From Bacillota bacterium (GTDB lineage Bacteria > Bacillota > Dethiobacteria > Dethiobacterales > Dethiobacteraceae), in assembly GCA_012800795.1 (NCBI GenBank), contig JAAZIQ010000079.1:18158-82157 (forward strand): a DNA stretch of 64,000 nucleotides, written 5' to 3'. The notes under the pieces are model-generated. The model searched no databases. It was not told the DNA's origin and saw nothing but the letters and a program-made list of their open reading frames with translations. The translations under genes were made by a program, and so were the position numbers. Below are positions 8,364 to 18,305 of the stretch, piece by piece; the stretch's first letter is position 1; each line of letters starts with the position of its first letter.

Positions 8364-10178
8364 ATGATAGGAAAGATACTGAGCAATCGCTATCAGATTG
8401 TGGAAAAGATTGGTGACGGCGGTACCGCTTTTGTTTATAAGGGAATGGACAACTTACTAAATCGCCATGTTACTATTAAAGTCCTACGTCCAGAATATGT
8501 CAGTGACCAAGACTTTGTTCGTCGCTTCCGGCGTGAAGCTCAGGCTGCCGCTAGTTTGTCCCATGCCAATATTGTCAGTATTTATGATGTGGGCTTTGAG
8601 AATGGAATTCACTATATTGTCATGGAATACATACCCGGGCAGTCATTGAAGGAATTAATTGAGAGCCAAGGGCGCCTTCCTTACAGAACAGCGGCAGAAT
8701 ATGCTATGCAGATTGCATTGGCGTTAAATAATGCGCATAAACATGGCATTATCCATCGCGATGTGAAACCTCATAATATTTTAATCAGTGATGACGGCCG
8801 TGTTAAAGTAACAGATTTCGGTATTGCGCAGGCTGTAACGGCGTCAACCGTTACTTATAGTGGTGCAATTTTAGGCTCCGTACATTATTTTTCACCTGAA
8901 CAGGCACGGGGCGGGGCAACGGGAGAAAAATCCGATATTTATTCTTTGGGTATTGTACTGTATGAGATGCTGACTGGTGAAGTGCCTTTTAGCGGAGATT
9001 CGCCGGTTTCTATTGCTGTAAAACATCTACAGGAACCTTTCCCAGATGCTCAAAATATTGATCCGGACATACCTGACACCTTAAACAAAATCATAAAAAG
9101 AGCGGTAGAGAAGGAGCCGGAGAAACGTTACCAATCAGCCAAAGAAATGGCGGAGGAGTTGTCTGCTTGGCTGCAGGGGCGCGAAGAGCGCAGGACTATA
9201 GATCCTGTTCCCGTTAAAGGTGAGATATCAGCTCAAAGAGACGAGAAAAAGCAGAAAAAAATTAACCGTAAAAAAATAACTCTAATCGCTGGCAGTCTGT
9301 TCCTTATTTTGATATTAATCCTATCCGTTAATTTTATACTTAAAACATTTATTGTTCCTGAGGTAGAAGTCCCTTCTGTGGAGGGAGAGACGCTGCAGGA
9401 TGCTACAGATATATTAAAAGAAGCAGGGCTGGAGGCTAATTTAGCCGCTCAAATTCCCAGTGATACTGTCCCTGCCGGCCGCGTAATAAAACAAGAACCG
9501 GCAGCGGGCCGTATCGTGAAAAAGAATAGAGTTATAGACTTAACTGTCAGTACCGGTCCGGAATTGATCGAGGTTGATAATGTGGTGGGTAAAATGCAGC
9601 GGGAGGCAACCCTTATTCTGAACAATAAAGGCTTCGAGGTTGTAATTGTGGAAGTACATAGTGAAGAGCCACCGCAGACAGTAATAGCGCAAGATCCCGG
9701 CGCCGGATATAAAATTCAAAAGGGCTCTACTGTTACCCTGCGGGTAAGCAAAGGAGGCCAACCTTTTAAACTGCAGGACTTAAGAGGACGTACCCTTGAG
9801 GATGCTCAAAATTGGCTGCAGTTTTTTGGATTAAAGCTGCGCCATGTAAGTGAACAGTATAATGATGATTATGGTGCAGGCCTTATTTGTGACCAATTTC
9901 CTGAGCCGGGAGAATCGGTGCAAGCCGGTGATTTTGTGGATCTTGTCGTCAGTAAGGGGCCGGAACAGCCGGAATTGGAGGAACATAAAATTACTATAAA
10001 GACTGACGACATACCGGAAGGTGAAGAGATTACTGTCATCATCCACGATGAAAGCGGTAATTCTCCTAGAATCGAAAAATATACCAGCGATGGTCAGCCA
10101 ATTATCACTACCGGCTGGGGCAGTGGTACAGTGGAAGTAAGATGGCAGGACAAAGTTGAGGTCAAAAATTTTCCCTAA
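8364..10178 (+). CDS. prkC: PASTA-domain Ser/Thr protein kinase (PrkC/PknB type)
   Basis: Eukaryotic-type membrane kinase that senses muropeptides or lipid II; in Bacillus PrkC triggers spore germination. 604 residues. The kinase domain covers about 10-270, with Lys39, the catalytic loop HRDVKPHN (Asp133) and DFG at 151-153. The activation loop is Ser/Thr rich. A single membrane helix lies at about 310-332, then three extracellular PASTA repeats (about 335-395, 396-465 and 466-535) and a basic/acidic tail. It is co-operonic with its phosphatase and with rsgA, whose Bacillus homologue is a PrkC substrate (established for CpgA). Confidence 0.96.
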   Translation: MIGKILSNRYQIVEKIGDGGTAFVYKGMDNLLNRHVTIKVLRPEYVSDQDFVRRFRREAQAAASLSHANIVSIYDVGFENGIHYIVMEYIPGQSLKELIESQGRLPYRTAAEYAMQIALALNNAHKHGIIHRDVKPHNILISDDGRVKVTDFGIAQAVTASTVTYSGAILGSVHYFSPEQARGGATGEKSDIYSLGIVLYEMLTGEVPFSGDSPVSIAVKHLQEPFPDAQNIDPDIPDTLNKIIKRAVEKEPEKRYQSAKEMAEELSAWLQGREERRTIDPVPVKGEISAQRDEKKQKKINRKKITLIAGSLFLILILILSVNFILKTFIVPEVEVPSVEGETLQDATDILKEAGLEANLAAQIPSDTVPAGRVIKQEPAAGRIVKKNRVIDLTVSTGPELIEVDNVVGKMQREATLILNNKGFEVVIVEVHSEEPPQTVIAQDPGAGYKIQKGSTVTLRVSKGGQPFKLQDLRGRTLEDAQNWLQFFGLKLRHVSEQYNDDYGAGLICDQFPEPGESVQAGDFVDLVVSKGPEQPELEEHKITIKTDDIPEGEEITVIIHDESGNSPRIEKYTSDGQPIITTGWGSGTVEVRWQDKVEVKNFP

Positions 10179-10194
10179 AGGAAAGGAATGGTTT

Positions 10195-11073
10195 ATGCTG
10201 CGGGGTATTATCGTTCGAGCGGTAGGAGGATTTTTTGATGTAAGAACGGCAGAGGAGAAAGAATACCGCTGTCGGGCTCGTGGTCGTTTTAAAAAGAGTG
10301 ACACCGGTATTTATGTGGGCGATTATGTTCGTTTTACTCGCCTCACTGACCGGGAAGGCGTGCTGGAAGAGATTGAACCGCGCCGGTCTTTAATGATACG
10401 TCCCCCAATAGCCAATATAAATCAAGTGGTTATTGTTTGTGCTCCGCAAGAACCCCCGCTTTCTTTGCAGCTTTTAGACCGCTTGTTGGTGCTGGCTGCT
10501 AATCAACAATTACGTGCTGTTATCTGTATAAATAAGACCGATTTGCTTCATGCGGATCTATCTTACCTCCAAGATATTTATGTAGAAACTGCCGGTTGTA
10601 CAGTGCTATTTACCAGTGCTAAATATAAGAAAGGTATTGAGCAGTTGAAAAAGGAATTGGCCGGTTATCTTTCAGTATTTGCCGGGCAGTCAGGTGCTGG
10701 TAAATCTTCTTTATTAAATAGCCTTCAGTTGGGCCTAAAGTTAAAAACAGGGCGAGTATCTACTAAAAGTAAGCGTGGTCGCCATACCACCCGGCATGTA
10801 GAGCTAATTCCTTTACCCGACGGTGGATTTGTGGCAGACTCACCTGGCTTCAGCCAGTTAAAGTTAACTGGTATTAAAAGTGATGAATTGGATAATTTTT
10901 TCCCTGAATTTGTTAAAGTAAAAGCTAAATGCCGGTTTTTAAGTTGTATGCATGCTGAAGAACCGGATTGTGCAGTTAAAGCCGCTGTGGAGGCGGGAAT
11001 TATAGCCCGGTCGCGTTATGAACATTATTTGTTTTTTTTAAACGAAATAAGGGAGCAGGAAAGGAGTTTCTAG
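10195..11073 (+). CDS. rsgA: ribosome small-subunit biogenesis GTPase RsgA
   Basis: Circularly permuted GTPase that checks late maturation of the 30S subunit. An OB-fold N-terminus is followed by permuted G motifs: NKTD (G4, about 113-116) comes before GQSGAGKSS (G1, about 164) and DSPGF (G3). A C-terminal zinc site is built from CRFLSCMH and a following Cys (PDCAV). A TTG at 10156 is in frame inside the kinase gene; the ATG at 10195, behind AAAGGAAAGG, gives the normal length of 292. It lies 2 bases before rpe. Confidence 0.96.
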   Translation: MLRGIIVRAVGGFFDVRTAEEKEYRCRARGRFKKSDTGIYVGDYVRFTRLTDREGVLEEIEPRRSLMIRPPIANINQVVIVCAPQEPPLSLQLLDRLLVLAANQQLRAVICINKTDLLHADLSYLQDIYVETAGCTVLFTSAKYKKGIEQLKKELAGYLSVFAGQSGAGKSSLLNSLQLGLKLKTGRVSTKSKRGRHTTRHVELIPLPDGGFVADSPGFSQLKLTGIKSDELDNFFPEFVKVKAKCRFLSCMHAEEPDCAVKAAVEAGIIARSRYEHYLFFLNEIREQERSF

Positions 11074-11074
11074 G

Positions 11075-11728
11075 ATGGTCAAAATTGCCCCTTCTTTGTT
11101 GGCCGCTGATTTTTCATGTTTGGCAGAAGAGGTAAAGAAAGTGGAGGAGGCAGGTGCAGACTGGCTGCATTTTGATGTCATGGATGGCCATTTTGTTCCT
11201 AATCTGACAATGGGGCCGCAGATAGTGCAGTCACTGCGTAAAAAAAGTCGACTTTTTTTTGATGTTCACCTGATGATTGAAAATCCGGATCGCTATTTGG
11301 AAATGTTTGCTTCCGCCGGAGCTGACTTACTTACTGTTTCAGCCGAAGCATGTACGCATTTACACCGTGTAGTGCAAATGATTCATAAATTAGGCCTTAA
11401 AGCCGGAGTTGCTTTAAATCCGGCAACTCCCCTTTCCTGCCTGGAATACTTGCTGGATGATCTCGATCTAGTCTTGATTATGAGCGTTAATCCCGGTTTT
11501 GGGGGGCAAAAATTTATTCCTTCTACTCTAAAAAAGCTGCAGCAGTTAAAAAAGATGGTGGGGGATCGCCAAATTGAAATCCAGGTGGATGGCGGAATTA
11601 ACAAAGACACGGCGCCACTGGTAATAGAGGCCGGTGCAACTGTACTTGTGGCAGGAACGGCAATTTTTGCTCAAAATAATATTGTACAAGCAATAAAAAT
11701 GCTGCAGACAGAAAAGAAAAAGCTTTAA
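11075..11728 (+). CDS. rpe: ribulose-phosphate 3-epimerase
   Basis: TIM-barrel epimerase of the pentose phosphate pathway (D-ribulose-5-P to D-xylulose-5-P). 217 residues. Family motifs: SLLAADF at the N-terminus, [31 protein letters not shown] and VDGGIN. The metal-binding His and Asp residues are all present. ATG behind AAAGGAG, starting 2 bases after rsgA. Last gene of the operon; a hairpin terminator follows directly. Confidence 0.97.
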   Translation: MVKIAPSLLAADFSCLAEEVKKVEEAGADWLHFDVMDGHFVPNLTMGPQIVQSLRKKSRLFFDVHLMIENPDRYLEMFASAGADLLTVSAEACTHLHRVVQMIHKLGLKAGVALNPATPLSCLEYLLDDLDLVLIMSVNPGFGGQKFIPSTLKKLQQLKKMVGDRQIEIQVDGGINKDTAPLVIEAGATVLVAGTAIFAQNNIVQAIKMLQTEKKKL

Positions 11729-11751
11729 AACTTGGCAAATGCCAAGTTTTT
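11727..11751 (+). terminator. intrinsic terminator after rpe
   Basis: Perfect inverted repeat AAAACTTGGCA / TGCCAAGTTTT with an AA loop, running into five T. It closes the block that begins with rlmN or earlier. Confidence 0.85.
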
Positions 11752-11831
11752 CTAATATGTAGCGGATAGTGATATTTTTTTGCCGAGGAAATTACTGCTT
11801 TATACTAATAGATGCAGAGAGGAAATGATAA

Positions 11832-11840
11832 TGTTATAAT
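11832..11840 (+). promoter_or_regulatory. extended -10 promoter element upstream of the ECF sigma gene
   Basis: TGTTATAAT is a perfect TGn-TATAAT. No convincing -35 is seen 17 bases upstream, so it would act as an extended -10 promoter. The gap 11752-11884 otherwise holds nothing I recognise. Confidence 0.4.
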
Positions 11841-11884
11841 TGAGAAGGCATTATTTTAGCAGATATAGATTGTTAAGGAAGTAG

Positions 11885-12526
11885 GTGAGCATTTTGTCCG
11901 ATAACGAAGAAATACTTATTAACCATTGCCAGGCTGGAGACTTGCAAGCCTACGATAAACTTATGCAACGTTATGAAAAAAAAGTGTACGCACTTTGCTA
12001 TCGTATGTCCGGAAACCATGAAGATGCGGCAGATTTGACACAGGAGTCTTTTTTAAAGGCTTTCCGGGCATTGTCTTCTTTTAGAAAGCAATCAAGTTTT
12101 TCTACTTGGCTGTTTCGAATAGTAACCAATACCTGCTTAGATGAGCAGCGAAAACAAAAAAAACGCGCCGGGCACATTTCTTTGGATAAGCCAATAACTA
12201 CTGAAGAAGGAGAAATGCAGCGTGAATTCCCTGCTGCGGCAACTGATCCTTTAATAGAGGCAATACGCAGGGAAGAACAAGCAGAAATTCAGGAGCTGCT
12301 GATTAAACTTCCCCCTGCACAGCGGGCAGTAATTATTATGCGTGATTTACAGGGTTTCAGCTATGAGGAAATTGCTGCGGCATTGCAAATAAATATGGGA
12401 ACACTTAAATCACGCTTAAATAGGGCGCGTTCTCGTCTGCGCCAATTATATTTGCAAAAAGAGGAACAAAATACCGAAATTAAGTATCTAAAGAAGAAAG
12501 GGGGCATGAACTATGACATGTTTTGA
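11885..12526 (+). CDS. ECF-type RNA polymerase sigma factor (SigW/RpoE-like)
   Basis: Extracytoplasmic-function sigma factor of 213 residues. Region 2 (about 25-95) includes the CYRMSGNHEDAADLTQESF core-binding helix, and SFSTWLFRIVTNTCLDEQRK recognises the -10. Region 4 (about 135-190) has the helix-turn-helix FSYEEIAAALQINMGTLKSRL. There are two possible starts, GTG at 11885 and TTG at 11894, both with a plausible ribosome site. The next gene encodes a zinc-finger membrane anti-sigma and overlaps it by 14 bases, so the pair forms one signalling module. The stimulus is unknown; envelope stress is the usual theme of this family. Confidence 0.93.
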   Translation: MSILSDNEEILINHCQAGDLQAYDKLMQRYEKKVYALCYRMSGNHEDAADLTQESFLKAFRALSSFRKQSSFSTWLFRIVTNTCLDEQRKQKKRAGHISLDKPITTEEGEMQREFPAAATDPLIEAIRREEQAEIQELLIKLPPAQRAVIIMRDLQGFSYEEIAAALQINMGTLKSRLNRARSRLRQLYLQKEEQNTEIKYLKKKGGMNYDMF

Positions 12527-13115
12527 GTGCAGAAGCTTGATAAGTGAGTATCTTGACAATTTACTCAGTGCTAAAAAAAAGGAAGCTTTTGAGGCACATT
12601 TGGAAGATTGTCAAGCATGTCGGAAAGAAGTAAAGGAAACACGTGCTGCTATACAGTGGCTGCAGCAAGCCGATGCTGATTTGGAACCTCCTGTATCTAT
12701 CCGGCCTGCTGTTATTTCGGTTTTACAAAAAGAGAAGAAAAAGCATTTTGCCCCCGGCTTGAAGCAATTTGTAGCAGCGGCGGCCGTTTTTATCATGGTG
12801 CTGGTTGGTAATATTTATTGGCAGAATATCTTTCATGTTACTCCTCTGTCCGGACAGGAAAATTCATTAGTCATGGAATACCAGGAAAATGATTATGGCA
12901 CAAATAAGGTAACTGGACAAAACATAACAGAAGATGTGAGGAGAAATCAAGAAACTATTGCCGCAAATGAATTAAAGAACCGATTAAGAAGGACAGAACC
13001 GTTTATGCCCGGCAAGTATCAAACATTGCGTGTCTTTTTTAATATTATTTTTCTAGTAACGGGTGTTTTTTTCCTCTGGCGAGGCTACAAGCAAAGAAGG
13101 AAGGTAGGATTATGA
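12513..13115 (+). CDS. transmembrane anti-sigma factor with HC2 zinc finger
   Basis: Predicted partner of the upstream ECF sigma. The N-terminal zinc-binding anti-sigma domain shows CFEC and HLEDCQAC (HxxxCxxC) within the first 45 residues. A membrane helix spans about 87-105. An acidic extracytoplasmic stretch follows, and a second hydrophobic helix near the C-terminus (about 172-190) ends in a basic tail. Two helices would put both ends in the cytoplasm, an arrangement that could allow regulated proteolysis (inference). It starts inside the sigma gene, and its stop overlaps the polA start (ATGA-type, 4 bases). Confidence 0.88.
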   Translation: MTCFECRSLISEYLDNLLSAKKKEAFEAHLEDCQACRKEVKETRAAIQWLQQADADLEPPVSIRPAVISVLQKEKKKHFAPGLKQFVAAAAVFIMVLVGNIYWQNIFHVTPLSGQENSLVMEYQENDYGTNKVTGQNITEDVRRNQETIAANELKNRLRRTEPFMPGKYQTLRVFFNIIFLVTGVFFLWRGYKQRRKVGL

Positions 13116-15748
13116 AAAAAAAGAAAGAAAAGTTTCTCATCTTAGACGGCAGTAGTTTAGTTTATCGTGCTTTTTTTGCCCTTCCTTTATTGCAGACTAA
13201 GCAGGGCTTATATACAAATGCAGTTTATGGTTTCACCACCATGTTAATTAGATTACTGACAGATGAGCAGCCGGACTATGTGGCGGTAGCTTTTGATAAG
13301 AGCAAAAAAACTTTTCGTCATGACTATTATCGTGAGTATAAGGCAAGGCGGGAAAAAACGCCGCAAGAGTTGGCAGAACAGCTGCCGCTGGTGCGTGAAG
13401 TTTTAGATGCTTTGCAAATCCCGGTGGTTGAAGCGGAAGGATATGAAGCAGATGATTTAATTGGTACTTTAGCTGCAAAAGCGCAGACCGAACAATTGCG
13501 GGCGGTAATTGTGAGCGGTGATGCTGATGTATTTCAATTGGTAGGTTTACCTGCGGAAGTAATTTTTACCCGCCGTGGCATTACGCAGGTTGAGCGCTAT
13601 GATGAAAAAAAGCTCAGGGAAAAGTATGGTCTGACAGCAGGTCAGTTTATAGATTTTAAAGCCTTAAAAGGGGACACATCCGATAATATCCCCGGTGTGC
13701 CCGGAATTGGTGAGAAAACGGCCCAAAAGTTGCTGCATCAATTTGGGTCTTTAGAGGGAATATATGATAATTTGGATCAGCTGAAAGGAAAAATGCGAGA
13801 AAGGCTGGAAGAGCATCAAGAGCAGGCTTTCTTAAGCAGAAAGCTGGCGACTATAATTACTGACGTACCGATAAATTTTGATAGACATCATTTTAAACGT
13901 AAAGAGCCACAATTAAAGTTATTAAAAAAAATATTTACCCAACTGGAGTTTAAATCATTATTGGAAAAACTTCCAACCGACCAAGCTCCGGCGAAACAGA
14001 CTGACGGCGAAGGTTATCGTAAGATTACTTTAGCTGAATTTTCAGCCATACTTGCTTCTCAAAAAGAAAATAGTTCCGTTGCCGTTTTCCCTTTGCCTGC
14101 CGAATCCTCTTGGCAGGATTCAATATACGGCCTTGCAATCTCAACGGGTGCGGAAACTTTTTCCCTGCCGCTAACAACTGATGAAGAACGTGGTGCTGCA
14201 TTACAAAAACTAATTGATCTACCTTTAAATCTCCTTAGCTATGATAGTAAAAGCTGGATTAATATCTGTTGGACTTTCACGGGGAAGGAGCCAACAAATC
14301 TTTTATTTGATGCAACTTTGGCAGCTTATCTTTTGGATCCGTTAGAAAATGGCTATCCGCCGCAAAAATTGGCTCAAAATTATTTACAGCGCCGTCTGCC
14401 GGAATTGCCCGGGAAAAAAGAAAAGGATCTAACTGCTGAAAATAATTATGCTTGTGCTGCTGTGCGGGCACTTTTTGATTTGCATCTAGTATTGGTCGAG
14501 AAGCTAGAGAATTTTGGTCTAAAGGAATTATATTATCAGCTGGAATTGCCTTTGGCCAGGGTTCTGGCCAGAATGGAGCGTCTGGGAGTAGCTGTGGATA
14601 AAAGGATTTTATCTGCATTAAAGGAAGAATTCGAAAAACGCATTTCTGTTTTGGAAGCAGAAATCTATGCGCTGGCAGGAGAAGAATTTAATTTGAATTC
14701 ACCTAAGCAATTGGCGTATATACTTTTTGAGAAGCTGGGTTTGCCTCCTTTGAAAAAAACTAAAACTGGTTATTCCACTAGCGCCCAGGTCTTGGAGGAA
14801 TTGGCCTCAAACCACGAAATTGCGGCTAAAGTTTTACAGTATCGCACTTTAATTAAACTGCTAAGCACATATTTAAATGGTTTAGCTGAATTAATAAACC
14901 CGGTGACAGGACGCATCCATACTACTTTTAAGCAAACAGTTACAGCCACAGGGCGTTTGAGCAGTGCAGAACCAAATCTGCAAAATATCCCCATTCGTTT
15001 GGAGGAAGGGCGGCGTATAAGGCGTGCTTTTGTACCCGGAGATGCTGATAAAGTACTATTATCGGCTGATTATTCGCAAATTGAATTGCGGGTAATGGCG
15101 CATATTTCCGGAGACCAGGTCCTGATAAATTCTTTTCGTGCGCACGAAGATATTCATCTGCGCACAGCTGCCGAAGTGTTTGGCGTTTCTCCAGCCCAGG
15201 TGACTAGAGAATTAAGGGAGCGAGCGAAAGCGGTGAATTTTGGTATTATTTACGGCATAAGTGATTATGGCCTTTCGCAACAGCTGGGGATTACACGTCA
15301 AGAAGCGCGTTCCTATATTGAGCGTTATTTTCAGCGCTTACCCGGCGTGCGTAATTATATGGAAAGAATAGTAGCGGAAGCAAAAGAAAAAGGCTATGTA
15401 ACAACAATATTAAATCGGCGTCGTTATTTGCCGGATATCAATGCGCGCAACTTTAATCTGCGCAGTTTTGCAGAGCGGACAGCTATCAACACGCCAATAC
15501 AAGGTTCTGCCGCTGATATAATAAAAGTAGCCATGTTAAATGTTGAAAAAAAATTATCCCCTTATGGGGAAAAAGCGCAGATGATTTTACAAGTACATGA
15601 TGATTTGATTTTTGAAGTTGATGAGGATGTACTAGAGGAAGTAGCAGCCATTATTCGGTCAGAAATGGAGAATGCCATCCAACTTGCAGTGCCGTTGACA
15701 GTTGATATTAAAGTGGGTAAAAACTGGGCAGAAATGCAGCAATTATAG
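13112..15748 (+). CDS. polA: DNA polymerase I
   Basis: Family-A polymerase for Okazaki fragment maturation and repair; 878 residues. The 5' nuclease domain fills about 1-290 (ILDGSSLVYRAFF, DEQPDYVAVAFDKS, GYEADDLIG). The central 3'-5' exonuclease fold seems dead: the DxE motif is replaced by a segment around AVFPLPAES, and the later Asp positions are not in recognisable context. The polymerase domain has motif A DYSQIELR, motif B RAKAVNFGIIYG and motif C QVHDDLIFEV. It overlaps the anti-sigma gene by 4 bases and is followed closely by mutM, a repair pairing also seen in other Firmicutes. Confidence 0.97.
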   Translation: MKKKKEKFLILDGSSLVYRAFFALPLLQTKQGLYTNAVYGFTTMLIRLLTDEQPDYVAVAFDKSKKTFRHDYYREYKARREKTPQELAEQLPLVREVLDALQIPVVEAEGYEADDLIGTLAAKAQTEQLRAVIVSGDADVFQLVGLPAEVIFTRRGITQVERYDEKKLREKYGLTAGQFIDFKALKGDTSDNIPGVPGIGEKTAQKLLHQFGSLEGIYDNLDQLKGKMRERLEEHQEQAFLSRKLATIITDVPINFDRHHFKRKEPQLKLLKKIFTQLEFKSLLEKLPTDQAPAKQTDGEGYRKITLAEFSAILASQKENSSVAVFPLPAESSWQDSIYGLAISTGAETFSLPLTTDEERGAALQKLIDLPLNLLSYDSKSWINICWTFTGKEPTNLLFDATLAAYLLDPLENGYPPQKLAQNYLQRRLPELPGKKEKDLTAENNYACAAVRALFDLHLVLVEKLENFGLKELYYQLELPLARVLARMERLGVAVDKRILSALKEEFEKRISVLEAEIYALAGEEFNLNSPKQLAYILFEKLGLPPLKKTKTGYSTSAQVLEELASNHEIAAKVLQYRTLIKLLSTYLNGLAELINPVTGRIHTTFKQTVTATGRLSSAEPNLQNIPIRLEEGRRIRRAFVPGDADKVLLSADYSQIELRVMAHISGDQVLINSFRAHEDIHLRTAAEVFGVSPAQVTRELRERAKAVNFGIIYGISDYGLSQQLGITRQEARSYIERYFQRLPGVRNYMERIVAEAKEKGYVTTILNRRRYLPDINARNFNLRSFAERTAINTPIQGSAADIIKVAMLNVEKKLSPYGEKAQMILQVHDDLIFEVDEDVLEEVAAIIRSEMENAIQLAVPLTVDIKVGKNWAEMQQL

Positions 15749-15765
15749 TTAGATGGAGCGACATC

Positions 15766-16590
15766 ATGCCTGAACTACCGGAAGTAGAAACAATACGACG
15801 CGGCCTCGAAAAAGTTCTGCCGGGTCGTAAGATTTCCAAGGTTGATGTAAGATACAGCGGTTCTATTAAAATGCCGACTGTCAGCAAGTTTACAGCAAAA
15901 CTGCCGGGACGGAGGGTAATAAAAATTGGACGCAGGGGAAAATATTTACAAATCTTTCTGGATAACGAAAGCGTTTTGGTTATCCATTTAAGAATGACAG
16001 GAAAATTAATCTTTTCTTTTACACCCCTTACTATAGACAAGCATACTCATGTAATTTTTACTTTTAGCGATCATTCAGTTTTATATTTTAATGATATTAG
16101 AAAATTCGGGACTATTTATTGGCTGCCCATTAAGCGTATGTACGAAATAAAAGGCTTGGCCTGCCTGGGACCCGAACCCTTTAGCCCGGAATTTTGCCCC
16201 GGCTATATGGCTGAAAAACTGGCAAAGAAAAAAACCACTATTAAAGCTGTGTTGTTAAATCAAGAGTTTGTAGCCGGTCTTGGCAATATTTATGTTGATG
16301 AAGCTTTATTTCGAGCTCAAATTCATCCACAAAGGGCAGCGGCTTCTCTTACGCAAAAGGAAATGGCGGCTCTCTATAGGGCAATTTGTGAAGTTTTACA
16401 GGAGGCTATCAACTGTCGGGGAACTACCATGAGTGATTATCGCGACGCCACCGGAGCTTACGGAGGGTTTCAGCAGCTTTTGCGTGTTTACAGAAGAAGT
16501 GGCAAAGCTTGTTTAGTGTGCGGTTATCCCATCGAACGTATAATCGTAGCCGGACGGGGCACCCACTACTGTCCCAACTGCCAAAAGTAA
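15766..16590 (+). CDS. mutM: formamidopyrimidine-DNA glycosylase
   Basis: Bifunctional glycosylase/AP lyase that removes 8-oxoguanine and formamidopyrimidines. It starts with the family hallmark PELPEVETIRRGL, where Pro2 is the catalytic amine and Glu3 the general acid. The helix-two-turn-helix region includes VAGLGNIYVDEALFRA. The C-terminal zinc finger is CLVCGYPI and YCPNCQK. 274 residues. It lies 17 bases after polA and is followed by a strong terminator. Confidence 0.97.
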   Translation: MPELPEVETIRRGLEKVLPGRKISKVDVRYSGSIKMPTVSKFTAKLPGRRVIKIGRRGKYLQIFLDNESVLVIHLRMTGKLIFSFTPLTIDKHTHVIFTFSDHSVLYFNDIRKFGTIYWLPIKRMYEIKGLACLGPEPFSPEFCPGYMAEKLAKKKTTIKAVLLNQEFVAGLGNIYVDEALFRAQIHPQRAAASLTQKEMAALYRAICEVLQEAINCRGTTMSDYRDATGAYGGFQQLLRVYRRSGKACLVCGYPIERIIVAGRGTHYCPNCQK

Positions 16591-16596
16591 ATACTG

Positions 16597-16640
16597 AAAA
16601 GAACAGAGGCTGGAATTAAAGCAGGCCTCTGTTCTTTTTA
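16597..16640 (+). terminator. intrinsic terminator after mutM
   Basis: 14-base arms AAAAGAACAGAGGC (16597-16610) and GCCTCTGTTCTTTT (16624-16637), loop of 13, then T-rich tract. Ends the sigma-polA-mutM block. Confidence 0.9.
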
Positions 16641-16706
16641 TCTTTTTCAAGTCATATATTATTTTTGTAAGACCTGGCAAGCTTATGTTTCGGAAGGAGG
16701 GTACGG

Positions 16707-18305
16707 ATGCGCCAAATCATTACGATTGTAATCATCTTCATGCTTCTGATCTGCACGGGCTGCCAAAATAATAATTCGGCAAAGGAGTCGTCGCTTCATG
16801 TGGCAGCATTAACAGGGCCGTTAACAATGAACCCGTTATTTTTAAGAGATGCGGCATCTGCTGAAGTTGCTGCACTACTGCATCCACAGCTTCTAGTAAC
16901 TGATCCGAAAACTCTAATGCCACAAGCGCGGCTTTTTTCATCGTGGCAGCTGTTAGAGGATAACCTTACATATGTTTTTTCCCTCCATGAAGATGCTTAC
17001 TGGTCTGACGGTAAACCTGTAACGGCTGAGGATGTTGCATTTACCATGCGTGTTATTTGCCATCCTGATTATACGGGTCCATTGTTTCAACCATTGCGTT
17101 ATATAACCGGGGCTGAGGGTTATAAACTGGAGCATTCCTCACCATATGCAGATGGTGATATTTCTGGTATTGAGGTTATTGATGAAAAAACACTGAAAAT
17201 CAGTTTAAAAGAAAATTATGCTCCCTTTTTAACAATGCTAACTTTTGCACCTGTGCCAGCACATATTTTATCGGGAGTGGAAGTGGCACAAATGGAATCC
17301 CATACTTATTCACATCAGCTGCCGGTGAGTGCCGGACCATACTTACTGGTTGAGTGGAATGATGAATACCTACATGTCAGGGCCAACCCTCATTATTTTT
17401 TGGGCAAGCCATCCATTAATAATATTTACTACCGTTATATTCCCAACCAGGAAGCCCAATTAATAGAGCTGCTGGCAGGTAAGCTGGATCTTATTCCTAC
17501 GGCGGTAAAAGTAGAAGATATTAAAAACCTAAAAAATAATCCTGATATCAAGATTTATCACAACCCAAGGCTTGTTTATGATTATCTAGCACTAAATACA
17601 AGAAAAGCCGATTCGCCTTTGTCTAATAAAAAGGTTAGGAAAGCTTTTACTTTGCTGCTAAACCGTCAGGAGATAGTAAAAAACTTATTACTTAACTATG
17701 GCACACCCCTTTACGGTCCCATACTGCCGCTTCATTTTCCTTACAAGGAAACACAAGCGGTAGACGAGGTAGATCTAGCCGCTGCCCGACGCTTATTAGT
17801 TGAGGCAGGCTACAAAAAACTGAAACTGGATTTAATCTATAACGTGGGCAATACAGTGCGGGAAAATGTTGCCCTCTTATTAAAAGAGCAGGCAGCTAAA
17901 GTGGGTATTGACATACAGATTAATCTTTTAGAGTGGGAAGCTTTTTTATCGGCAGTAAATGAAGGAGACTATGATTTAGCCATCTTGGGTAGAGGGGTAG
18001 AAGCCGATCCTGATCTCACCTTCCACTGGCATTCACAAAGCCGGGGAAACAGTTTAGGTTATGCCAATAGTGAGGTTGACCATTTGTTGGAACAAGGCGT
18101 GGCTACAATGGATAAAAATGAGAGGGAAAAAATATACCAGGCTGCTGAAGCCATGATTGTTGAAGATGTTCCTGCCATATGGCTGTATGTTCGTGAGGCC
18201 ATACATGCCGCAACAGTAAAACTGCAAAACTTTAACCCTCATCCGGAAAACATTTTTTATAATGTTCACGAATGGACGCTTGCAGATGAGGAGGAGGTAA
18301 GTTGA
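16707..18305 (+). CDS. oligopeptide/dipeptide ABC transporter substrate-binding lipoprotein
   Basis: Extracytoplasmic solute-binding protein of family 5 (OppA/DppA type), 532 residues. The N-terminus is a lipoprotein signal of about 18 residues ending at Cys19 (LICTGC); the -3 residue is Cys, which is unusual for a lipobox. Family features include VFSLHEDAYWSDGKPVTAEDV and the C-terminal YDLAILGRG region. Excellent GGAAGGAGG ribosome site. It is first in a five-gene importer operon (binding protein, two permeases, two ATPases), with the downstream TTG overlapping its stop. The exact substrate (peptide, nickel or other) cannot be told. Confidence 0.92.
   Translation: MRQIITIVIIFMLLICTGCQNNNSAKESSLHVAALTGPLTMNPLFLRDAASAEVAALLHPQLLVTDPKTLMPQARLFSSWQLLEDNLTYVFSLHEDAYWSDGKPVTAEDVAFTMRVICHPDYTGPLFQPLRYITGAEGYKLEHSSPYADGDISGIEVIDEKTLKISLKENYAPFLTMLTFAPVPAHILSGVEVAQMESHTYSHQLPVSAGPYLLVEWNDEYLHVRANPHYFLGKPSINNIYYRYIPNQEAQLIELLAGKLDLIPTAVKVEDIKNLKNNPDIKIYHNPRLVYDYLALNTRKADSPLSNKKVRKAFTLLLNRQEIVKNLLLNYGTPLYGPILPLHFPYKETQAVDEVDLAAARRLLVEAGYKKLKLDLIYNVGNTVRENVALLLKEQAAKVGIDIQINLLEWEAFLSAVNEGDYDLAILGRGVEADPDLTFHWHSQSRGNSLGYANSEVDHLLEQGVATMDKNEREKIYQAAEAMIVEDVPAIWLYVREAIHAATVKLQNFNPHPENIFYNVHEWTLADEEEVS

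Noticed and set aside
9831..10304. 157-codon open frame on the - strand across the prkC/rsgA junction
   Set aside because: Runs through two well-supported + strand genes; no recognisable protein features.
16653..16661. CATATATTA (sigma-K-like -10) upstream of the oligopeptide importer
   Set aside because: The region 16-17 bases upstream is the mutM terminator T-run with no AC -35 element.
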